A stretch of 64,000 bases of DNA from Symsagittifera roscoffensis. Its lineage: Eukaryota; Xenacoelomorpha; Acoela; Convolutidae. This document shows positions 32,159 through 42,200 of this stretch, piece by piece (position 1 is the first letter of the stretch; every line of letters begins with the position of its first letter). The notes beneath the pieces were generated by a model. It saw nothing but the letters and a program-made list of their open reading frames with translations. It ran no database searches and was not told the DNA's origin. The stretch is taken from positions 38,462,518 to 38,526,517 of the forward strand of contig NC_087062.1 in assembly GCF_963678635.1 (NCBI RefSeq), read 5' to 3'. The translations under genes were made by a program, and so were the position numbers.

Positions 32159-34924
32159 ATGGCCGACATATCAAATTTCCGTCGAAACCTTCTTAGTCCT
32201 GTTCCAGAACAAGAGGTCGTCGTAATTGCAGAGCCGCGGCCTCGTCGAGAAAGTCTAGATGCTAACCACAACAGACGCAATCAACTAAACTGTCCAGCAA
32301 CTTCTGAACAGAATCTGCCAAATGGAACGACGGCTACCTCTTCCGTTGACAATGGACCGGAAGGAGGGGATGCAACAACGCCTGGTGCTAACTTAAATGA
32401 CCTCTCGCTGAGTGGAGAAAGTGGCGAGTTTTCACAAGGACCCGCAAGATCGAAGAGCAAAGAAAAGGACAAGGACAAAAAGAAAGACCAACTGAACGCT
32501 GGTACGGCAATGATCTCAGAACGAAGAGCTTCAAACAAGTTTCTACCTTCCCTCTTTTTCAACAAACGCAAATCGACAAATGACGACTCGCTGATCCGAC
32601 TTTTTAGCTCCGAAGTGTTCGACGCAAGTCTGGCTATTTCATACCTTTTCTCTTCCAAAGAACAAGGTGTACTTGACTACATCGGCAATCGAATCTTCGA
32701 GTTCAATGACGTTGAAATGGACATGTACCTTCCGCAACTAATGAACCTTTACTGTAATGTATCCCAGGTCGCCAGTTCGGTCGAAAAGTACATCAAAGCG
32801 CGCTGCACATCATCTGTAGATTTTTCGCTCACATCAGCCTGGCTGCTTGGTGCCTTAATCCCTGACACTAGCAATCCAAAAAAGAAACTGTCCAGAGGAG
32901 CTAAGTTAAGGAAGCAAATTTTAGACGAAGAATTCAAGTTGAAAACAGTAAGAGTTCAACCCCATGCCCCAACACCAACAGAAGCAAACTGTCATAGCAA
33001 ACTATCTGAAGTTCCAGGGAAAAGTTCTGCAACTGGGGAAGTTAAAAGCCTCGGGCACCACCGGTCCAAATCAGATGCTCCACAAAATCTTGGCGATGTA
33101 TACTCTTCGCAAACCTCACTTTGTCCTAAATTAGGGGATCTTAGTTCTGGTTGTGCGTTTAGTTCTGGTTGTCGCTGTTTTGATGGAACTCAGAGTATAA
33201 TCAATGATCTGAAAGGAGAGGACACTGAATGCAAATGTGGAGCGCCTCGGTTATCGGGAGAATTGGAGTTTATTAATCAACTTCTGGCTATCAGTAAAAA
33301 GATCCAAAAATGGCAAACCAGAGACCAGAAAACAAACCATTTATTTGCAGATTTGGCAAATATAAATATGAATCTTCCTGCTAGAGTTTGGATCCCAAAT
33401 TCTTCCTACAGCAAGAATCATCATGTGGTTCGCATCCCGCAAAATTCGGCATTTGTCCTGAACTCCAAAGAAAAAGCACCTTACATGATTTACTTTGAAG
33501 TAATCGAATGTAGTGATAAGTTTACAGCTCCGATTCCTGCAAAGAGATTGGAAAATTCTCTCCGAACTACCAAGTCAGTTGAGAACATAATTGATTGCAG
33601 CAGTAATGGTAGCAACAATGGGTTACTAAACGGTGCCATTGAAACCGAATCATCACCCCCTCATAACATTTCGGATGCCTCACTTCAACAAGTACCCCAT
33701 GTATCATCTGCTTTTCAGTCACCGCCAGTCTTTAATCACTCGTGCTCAACATCGATTACAATAAACGGCAGTGACCTGTCGCAAGTATGCGGTGACGATG
33801 ATGACCAGGAAGGCAACTTTTATGTCGGAGATCTTGGATTAAGTGTCCAGCATACGGTTGTCAATGGTAACGGAACTGGCGTACATTACCACAACGGATA
33901 CGAAACGGCTTCGTTGTTTTCACATGACAGCATTGCCAGTTCGGACAGCAAAGAACCGAACTTTGTCAGCGCGAGTGATATTCGCAGGCGGCTAAGTCAA
34001 AATTCATCCAATAGCAATGGAACCTTCAAAAGTGACCCAGATGATCCATCTGCAGCCGCCTTAAAAGAACCCTGGGAGGCCAAGGTCAAAAGAATCCGAG
34101 AATCCTCGCCCTACGGGGACAACGAAACCTGGAAACTGATCCCGATGATTATCAAAGTCGGCGATGACCTCAGATTAGAGTTGCTTTGTTCTCAATTCAT
34201 ATCAGCACTTCAATCAATCTGGCTCGAGAATAAGGTAGAATTGAAAGTGTCACCGGTTAACGTTTTAGTTACAGGGCCGGACTCTGGTTTTATAGAACCC
34301 TTGATGAATACAGTTTCTCTGCACCAAATCAAGAAGCAACATCACACTTTGCCGGATTACTTTCGAAAAGAGTTCGGCGAAGTCTACTCGGAAACTTTCC
34401 TGACAGCTCAGCTAAATTTTGTGCGAAGTGTCGCTGCTTATTCTTTAATCTGTTACCTGCTTCAAGTTAAAGATCGCCATAATGGAAATATACTGCTTGA
34501 CAACGAAGGACATATTATACACATTGATTATGGGTTCGTTCTGAATATGTCTCCGAAAAACATGGGTTTCGAGTCTTCGGCTTTCAAATTAACCCAAGAA
34601 TATGTTGAAATTATCGGAGGATCCGAAGGAATTGAGTCCAATATGTTCACGTATTACAAACTACTAATGTTAAAAGGCTTGCTTGCTTCGCGGAAACACG
34701 TGGAACGATTAGTAATGATTTTCGATGTCATGACCTTGGGTAATACTAATCCATTCACTCGTAATGGGGCTTCTGCTGTGAAAGCCCTTAGAGACAGGTT
34801 TCATATCAACAAGACTGAACAGCAACTGCAGATGACGTTGGATGGTTTGATAGAGCAAAGTTATCACTCCTTATCTACAGCAGTTTACGACAAGTTTCAA
34901 TACGTCACAAATGGAATATTCTAG
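32159..34924 (+). CDS. PI4KB: Phosphatidylinositol 4-kinase beta (PI4KIII-beta)
   Basis: A 921-residue protein from one uninterrupted ORF. It phosphorylates phosphatidylinositol at position 4, supplying Golgi PI4P for vesicle trafficking. Residues 1-125 are charged and disordered. About 135-260 is the helical (PIK) domain (DSLIRLFSSEVFDASLAISY, FNDVEMDMYLPQLMNLYCNV). RSKSDA at residues 302-307 matches the site that PKD phosphorylates and 14-3-3 binds in the human enzyme. The kinase N-lobe starts at PARVWIPNSSY (about 406) and reads VLNSKEKAPYMIYFEVIE. A long Ser/Asn-rich insert of about 190 residues follows. The C-lobe has VKDRHNGNILLD and HIIHIDYGFVL (metal-binding Asp 790; DYG rather than the usual DFG) and ends FQYVTNGIF. 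The human protein has 816 residues in many exons, so the absence of introns is notable. Confidence 0.97.
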   Translation: MADISNFRRNLLSPVPEQEVVVIAEPRPRRESLDANHNRRNQLNCPATSEQNLPNGTTATSSVDNGPEGGDATTPGANLNDLSLSGESGEFSQGPARSKSKEKDKDKKKDQLNAGTAMISERRASNKFLPSLFFNKRKSTNDDSLIRLFSSEVFDASLAISYLFSSKEQGVLDYIGNRIFEFNDVEMDMYLPQLMNLYCNVSQVASSVEKYIKARCTSSVDFSLTSAWLLGALIPDTSNPKKKLSRGAKLRKQILDEEFKLKTVRVQPHAPTPTEANCHSKLSEVPGKSSATGEVKSLGHHRSKSDAPQNLGDVYSSQTSLCPKLGDLSSGCAFSSGCRCFDGTQSIINDLKGEDTECKCGAPRLSGELEFINQLLAISKKIQKWQTRDQKTNHLFADLANINMNLPARVWIPNSSYSKNHHVVRIPQNSAFVLNSKEKAPYMIYFEVIECSDKFTAPIPAKRLENSLRTTKSVENIIDCSSNGSNNGLLNGAIETESSPPHNISDASLQQVPHVSSAFQSPPVFNHSCSTSITINGSDLSQVCGDDDDQEGNFYVGDLGLSVQHTVVNGNGTGVHYHNGYETASLFSHDSIASSDSKEPNFVSASDIRRRLSQNSSNSNGTFKSDPDDPSAAALKEPWEAKVKRIRESSPYGDNETWKLIPMIIKVGDDLRLELLCSQFISALQSIWLENKVELKVSPVNVLVTGPDSGFIEPLMNTVSLHQIKKQHHTLPDYFRKEFGEVYSETFLTAQLNFVRSVAAYSLICYLLQVKDRHNGNILLDNEGHIIHIDYGFVLNMSPKNMGFESSAFKLTQEYVEIIGGSEGIESNMFTYYKLLMLKGLLASRKHVERLVMIFDVMTLGNTNPFTRNGASAVKALRDRFHINKTEQQLQMTLDGLIEQSYHSLSTAVYDKFQYVTNGIF

Positions 34925-36206
34925 AATGAACTTAAAAGTGAATTTGCAATCTGGAAGCCAAAGCAGTATTTGGAAACTAATTACGCATGTAGCAAAAAAA
35001 CCCTTGACCGGAAGATTTTGGGAGTTGTCTTATTAGCAGACCAAGATTCGATTCGATGGGCGAAGAGAAGAGTCCGCTAATTTATTGAAACAGTTTCAAT
35101 ATTTAAATGTTTTTGTTTTTCAATTTGAATGCCCAGCCTTCATGCCTAGAGTATTGTGCTTCGTCAATCAGTTAGATAGTTAGTGTTGAACCTATGGTTT
35201 TATAAGCAACGATTTATGAATCTAAGAAATGGAGAATCGATAGATTAAAGTAAAATTGTGCAACTATATTTAGCCGACGTTTTTCAGATTGCAGCAAAGA
35301 GATACTTGCGAAAAATGGCGATTGATATTATGAGTTTGATTTTGTAAAGTATGGTCAGCATAAATGGATTCTCCAGTTCTTTTCCATGGTAAGAAGGAAC
35401 CGAAAATTTGTCCTGGTGCTTGAAAGTTTCAGCAGTATTTTGAACTGTTCTAATCTTGATAACAAATTAAATCTTTATTTTCATGCATGATTGTCTTTAT
35501 ATTATTACTATTGTGCGCCAACTCAGAAGTTACTGATTGTATCTTAGATAATTACAATCTTATTTTTGCCTGAATAATCGCCAGCTCATTGACTGAAGAT
35601 ATTGTTCATGCTTCTAACAAAGAAGGTGTAATCTTTTGCTGAAAAAGACGTCTATACAAAGAAGCAAAAGGCTGAACAAGTCCACCGAATCCAAAGTTTC
35701 AAGTTATTATGTTAAAATTGTTCACGGGTTTTTTTTACGAGGGGACTACCTTTCTGAATGAAAGCCGACGGAATAAAGGTGTGCAATTGAACTACTGGGA
35801 ATCTAGAATTACAAATTACCTCTTTCTATCTGCGACTGGTCGTGGTCATCTCGAAACTTGATTGCCTGGTTTTTGTGTTGCAAAAGTTGAATCAATTTTG
35901 ACATTTTTTGTGCATTTGTTCAACATTAGTACTAGATTGTTTATTTGTTGTAAGCTTGAAAAATGCGGTGGAAAACTGGATTTCAAATTGCCGAAAAAAC
36001 GCTTACGAGCCACTTGTCAATGAGCTGCTTTATCTTCAGCGATTGCAAATAATAAATGAAAATACCGTTTATTTATCCTTACGAGGTTTTATATTTCTGC
36101 TTTCATGGAAATACAATTTTCAATCTCTATTCTTTAGGTTGTATAAGAACATAATCGTTTCTTGAAACTCAATTTCATCTCAAAAGTTTTCTATTACTTT
36201 TTTCAG
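34925..36206 (+). other. PI4KB 3' region and PI4KB-YIPF6 spacer
   Basis: AT-rich with no convincing ORF. AATAAA motifs are at 35773 and 36051. It ends with TTACTTTTTTCAG (36194-36206), an acceptor-like site eight bases before the YIPF6 ATG. Either a 5'-UTR intron or a trans-splice acceptor is possible. Confidence 0.5.
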
Positions 36207-36214
36207 ATATTTGA

Positions 36215-36256
36215 ATGTCTGGCGAACCAAATATAGAAGTCAGTTTGGACCTTAAT
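36215..36256 (+). CDS. YIPF6: YIPF6 exon 1
   Basis: ATG plus 13 codons (MSGEPNIEVSLDLN) ending at donor GTGAGT, phase 0. Chosen because it has an ATG, a good donor, the right phase, and residues resembling the family N-terminus. It is short and poorly conserved, so it is the least certain exon. Confidence 0.65.
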
Positions 36257-39200
36257 GTGAGTGCTGTACAATTATCGTCGTGTGTGATCAGAATATTCTT
36301 TCAAAAAGAGTTAAACTAAGTAAAGTAAATTGCGTACAAAGCCATCATCAAAGATAAAAGTATTTCTCTCAACTACTTTCATTCTACACTGGATTAAACT
36401 GAAACTAGTAGCTCAGAGCAGTCATTGCTCCGACCATGTGAAAAATGTAGAGGAACTTTGTATTCGGGCGTGTTTGAGTTTTTTGTTCCGACATTGAAAA
36501 TGGGGAGGAACTTAGTATTTGGATGTGTTTAATTTTTATTTCCACGTAAAATCAGGTGCAAAAAATAATAATCGTAGTCCTTTGCGGTGTGGTCCGCATT
36601 AATCGGATCTACCCCGGTGTATCCTGGGTAATTGGTCTGAGCTTTTGGACTGTTGGGTAGGTATTTGTACTTCCTATCTGCCTGCGCGATGTACTGGTTC
36701 TGGAGTTACAGTATGTCACCGACGGTTCATCAAACGAGGCCTTTTCTGCAAACGTCACACGCCGCATTGCCCAGTGCTCAGAGACTTAAGTGCTAACCTT
36801 GGTGAGTGTTGCTTCGGCAAACGTAAACCTTGGGGGTCACTCGACATCTTTGTATTGCGTGTGCCGCTCTTGGCCATTGGTCTAACCAGTGGCAGGTTTT
36901 CCTTCCGTCTAAGTTGACATCTTGTACGGCTGCGAGTTCGGCGAAGGTCTATGCTTGCATAGTCGTGTGAAAACTCTTATGTTAAATTGAGTGTTAGGGA
37001 CACTCTTCCCTCAAAGCAGTAGCTTTGTTCTATAGTTACTGGCGATTGTTAAAGGGTCTTGTTTTTATCGGTTAGTATGGACCCAAAAGCTGACTTGTGG
37101 TGCTGTCAGTTAGTAGGAGAAAGAAAGCTAGTGATACGAGATTCCTGCTCAAGTAGTGCATGATGAGCTATGCTCATCGGTCTAAGCCAGAGACCTTTTT
37201 AAGTTATCCCTGTGGATTGTTATCTATGATGATCAAGGGCTAACGAGTGGGATTGAATAGGAGTGGTGCCCCTATAGGATCCAAGCTGATCACGTAAGGT
37301 GGGATGTCGTACGCACTACACGCTCCCTTTAAGTGATCAGGTAGCAAGAGTGTGCAGCTCATTCTCGGCATGGCTAGGATAGCTACGGGACGCACTGAGT
37401 GAGTCGTGGTCCGCTGAGATATTTTCGGACTGGGTTGAGTGATGTATCATAAAAAAGCCCTTTCAGTCGTGGTTCGAACGACATTTGAAAAATTTGGAAA
37501 CAATTTCAATTTCTCAGTGTCTAAAATTTTTGATGTTGGGTCTAATTTTGAGCGAGAAAAGCGATCGAGTTACGTCGGTTATCTATAACAGTTGATGGAA
37601 AATGGTCAATTGAGATTAAAACACCTGATTTTACTTAAAAAAATAGTTGTGGAAGCTTGATTTAGCACTTCCTTAGAAAATAATGTTTTTTAAAAAAAAT
37701 AAAAGTTTTAATGTGCAAAAAAATAACAATTTTTTTTGGTTTTTCCAATTTTATGTGTTTTGTTCATTTTTGTCGACAACTGTTATCGATTATGACTAAT
37801 TGACTAACTTTTACGCGTGTGTATAGTTTTCTCATCACATCACGTACAAAAAACGACACTAATTTGAAGAAATTTTTGTTTAGTTTTTATGAATGTGGTC
37901 GGAAAATTCTCGTGCTACTTGCACAGCAACCGGCTATCATTGTTTTTTTTTGTATTTTTCACGCAAAATCAGGTCTCACAATTAATCATTGGATTGGGTT
38001 GAGTTATGTATCACATTAAAACCCTTTCAGTCGTGATTCGAGCGACGTTGAAAGTTGTCCAATAATTTTTTCGTGTCGAGAAAAACCAGTTTGAAATTTT
38101 GATTTTTCGTTCAACTTAGAGCGAGTGAAGCGAGTGAGCATGCTTATTTATGCTTAATCAGGCCGTTTACAGTACCTCATTTATGTCTAACTTGAGTATG
38201 TTGGAGTGTTTTGAGTTGTTTAACGCCATTTTCAGAATCAAAAACTTAAACTGTTCTGCAAAAAAGAATTGAAATTTTGACTGAATAAAAAAACTGGAGC
38301 AATCATTATTAATACATTTTCTTCGAAATTCGGAAAAAACACGAAAAGCTTTATGGTTATTTTATTTTCTGAGAAAAGTCGGAACATTTTGTGCTGCTTG
38401 CGCAGTAAACGGCTATCATTTTGTTTTATTGCAATCGGGTGCTAGACTTTGTTTTCCCGGGTACTTTGCAATCGGGTTCTAAACAATTTTTTTATTCACT
38501 TCTAGAGGATGGCTTAGCTAGTAATTATTTCAAGCCAGTTTAAGGTTGTAATTATATTCTCAAAAAAGTTTTAAATTTTTTCGGGTTCCTGCTTTTCATG
38601 CTAGTTTGTCGGTTCATTTTCCGTTTTTTTAAACGCCATTGTTTTATCCTGTAGGGTTTTTATTGGTTTAGTTTTTAAAACATGAGTTTTGCTCCGATTT
38701 AAACAGTTTTTTTCTTACTGAAACGTCGTGATTTTGTAAATTTAACATGTCTGATTTTGCTTTTTTTTCAAATATTCAAACAGGTTCAGTTTATACTATA
38801 TCGACTTAGTCAACTTATATCGACCTTGTTAACTTAGTTCGGGATTATGTAATTCAGTTTGGATGCGACTTTTAAATTTAATGAACTTTTTCATGACAAC
38901 ATTTTATTTTAGGCTATATGGGTTTCGCCTTAATTTGTCGCCTTTGTTGCCGCTCGGTAAATGATTTCCATTTTTAAGGACTGTTCATGAACTTCAAGTT
39001 TTTCAGTTTTTCTTGAAATAATTTTTTCCAATACATTTTTTCAGAATTCTTTTTGACTTCACAAATAGTTTTTTCTTCAATTTTCTAGCGCAATGTGTTT
39101 TTTGCATCGCAAGTATTGCGAAGTGCCGCTTCTCCTTTGTGTATTTTAATTGGTTCAAGTTTTTTAATACATTTTCTGGATTTGAGCCGATTTTTTTTTC

Positions 39201-42200
39201 AGTCAGAAATTTTGGCTCTTTGTTTGACCATAAACATGTGAAAAAATAGTTCAATCCTGGAAAAATGTTGGTTTTAATTTTATTTACAATGCTTCCGTTT
39301 TTTGCAATGCAATATTTTTATGTAATTATCCTTGTGGGTAGTAAGAGTGTAACAACCGTGTACTAGACTTTTCCCATCAATAACTTTGTTTACAGAAGGG
39401 TCGAAAATTGGAAATGGCACTACCCACATATGATACTTATATTGGACGCGTGAGTGCTTGCTGTGTAGGCGGTACTAGCAAAATCTGGCTATCTGAGTTT
39501 TTCTTAGAGCTGTCAATATCTTTTGGCAATTTTCAGCTTATTCGATGTCGGCTTTAGATCTGTCCGTTTTTTAACCAATTTTTTCTATTAGTTGCCAATC
39601 ATATCAGTTGTTGTGATTCAACTCTGACAATATGTTTCGAATCTTTCAAAGCAAACTCTCTGACAACGCAAACTCTCAGACGAAAACTTGAAAAAAAAAT
39701 TGAAATTTAGTATTTTTCGCCTGTTAGTCTTTATCACGCATTTTGTTGTCATTTTTTGATAGACATACTGTGTTTATTACGCTCGCAAAAAGCAGTCGTA
39801 TTCAAATCAGAATGAGTTTTTTAAGAGGTTAACAAATAGTATGTCGAACTCATTGAAATAATTTGACAGCTTGATTGATAAAAATATTATTTCTTAATAA
39901 AAAAAATTCTTTTTGGCAGTTCCGACCCACATGGCCTGAAAGTAACGGCTACGCTTAATACGGCTATGGGTCTAGTTTCGCTTCTGGCCAGTATTTTTCA
40001 ATGTGAAAGTTTTATGTTTCAAAAAAAATTATCGGCTTATCGCTTTTCTGCTTATGTTTTATCGGCTTAGTTGCCAGATCACTGACTTTTAAGACTAATG
40101 ATCGGATTTTGAGTGCAATGTCTTTTTCAAGTTGTATTTTTTGGTGAAAGTATCCGAAGTTTTAGAATATATGGCAGCTTTTCGGCGATAATCATTTTCC
40201 AAAAAATGATCTGCTCGCCTGTATCAAATATAGCGAAAATATTGAGGATCTACGTGGTAGACCTTGTCTTTAATTTTTGCATCTTTCAAATTAATTGTGT
40301 TTTTTTTCTTGAATAGTAATTACCCTTGCGATAACACTTGACTTTGTTTTTCCCGTAAATAACTTTGTTCTCAGGACTCATCTCTTGGATCCTAGGACAC
40401 ACTCATATACTTTCTTCATTATAAATTCAATCAGTCATCTGGCGTAGAGGCAACACATCTGCTCGAGATGACAAAGGCTTTTGGTTCGAATCTGATCGGG
40501 ACCTGTTTTTTTTTTGCAAATTTTAGTTTTGTTTTTTCGAACTATCGTTCGTCTGTTTATTTTTGTGGGCTTAGTCCCCGTAGCCCGATTTTTTGACGGT
40601 TCAAATTTCTACTCAAGCATGCTGTAACTCCCATGCTTGAGCTGAAAGCGCGGGAGTTCGATTCGGGTCGGGACTTGTTTTTTTGCTAACTGAAAATTTT
40701 CGGCTAGTTTAGATTTTTGTCTGTCTGCTTATTTTTGCGGGCTTATTTCCCCACGGAAACGACTTTTTAAAAGTTCGGCTTCTTTCTAGCACTCCATGTA
40801 AAGTTTCTAATGGGTCAGGTCATTTTTTTCAGACATTTTGGGCTCTTTTTTTTGCAATTTGTAATTTTTTATGACAAAAACAATTTTTGAAGGTTTTCTT
40901 AGAGTTTTTTCCCGCAAACTACGTTTCTTACAAATTTTCAACTTGCTTTATTATTGAATCTTAACAAGTTCCAGGTTCCTTCTTTCTTGGCCCAGGAGAA
41001 TCGCCAAAAACTACCATCCAAATCTGAGTTTTTTTGTTTCAATGAGTGTAACGGGTTTCGGCCACCGAATTTTTTTCTCACGTAGTGTTATAGCCCTCGG
41101 AGAAGTAAAATTTTTGATTTTTTGACTGTTTTCTAACTTTTTGAATTTTCTCGAAAATTACGCACCCATATTCAGTGTTCAATCCAAAGAAAGAGTGGTG
41201 GGAAGCTCCTTTGCATGCGCGACTACGCCCAACTGTTTTCACACAAAAAGTTATGGCCATCGGAAAAGTCAAAATTTTGATGTTTTGACTGTTTTCGGGG
41301 CTTTTTCGCGAACTACCCTCCCAAATCTCCAAATCTGAGTATTTGGGTTCGAAATGACAGGTTGCGTGAATGTTTTTGCTAAAGCTGCTAAGCGCAGTTT
41401 TTGCTCAACAAAAAGTTATGATAATCGGAAATGTCAAATTTTTGATTTGTCGACCGTTTTTAGGGCTTTTCTCGATAACTATCCTGCCAAATTTATTATC
41501 ATAGGTTTAGTCGAAAGAACAGGATATTGAAACTGTACCTTTTTTTTGGCTGCGCGCAATTTCTTTAAGTAAAAATTTTAACTACCGTCCCAATTCTCAA
41601 GTTAAATGTTCAATCGAGAAGCCTGGTTTTAGGAATCTCCTCTATTTTAGCGGTCACCACCTACTTTTTTTAGAAAATATATGTGGATTTCGGAAAGTAA
41701 TTTTATTGTACTTAAAATCGTTTTTAAGAATTTTAAGTTTTTTTAAACTACTCTCAAATCATTTGCCAATAAGGTGACCGTGTAGGCTTACAATAGCTGA
41801 TTTAAGCTTAATTTAAGTCGTGAAAACTTAGTTTTACTCAAGTAAAGGTAATTTTTGGAGCTTTTAGCGCAATTTTCAAAAACTGCTTTCCAATTGATCT
41901 ATTTTACTATGACTCTCAAGGATGCCCAAGTTAAAGATCTTTCGATCACAACATGCAGAAAAAAACGGCACCATCTTTAGAGAAAAAAAATCTTTTGTTT
42001 GTGTTTTTTAAGACAGTGGTCGGAATATTCTGTGCTATTGCGCAGTAACCGGCTGTCCTTGTTTTCGACTTGGTTTTTAAAGTTTATGTTCTATCGCAAG
42101 TAGCGCGAAGCTCCTCTTCACCTCTGTGTATTCGTTCATTAGATGAATTATGTCCAAAATACGCATTCGTTGACATTAATTGCATATGATAATATACATG

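Noticed and set aside
35908-36165. 85-codon ORF between PI4KB and YIPF6
   Set aside because: No motif, AT-rich, starts with non-ideal context; probably chance.
36572-37429. rRNA or snRNA gene in the GC-richer insert
   Set aside because: Checked by eye against conserved rRNA and U-snRNA landmarks; none present.
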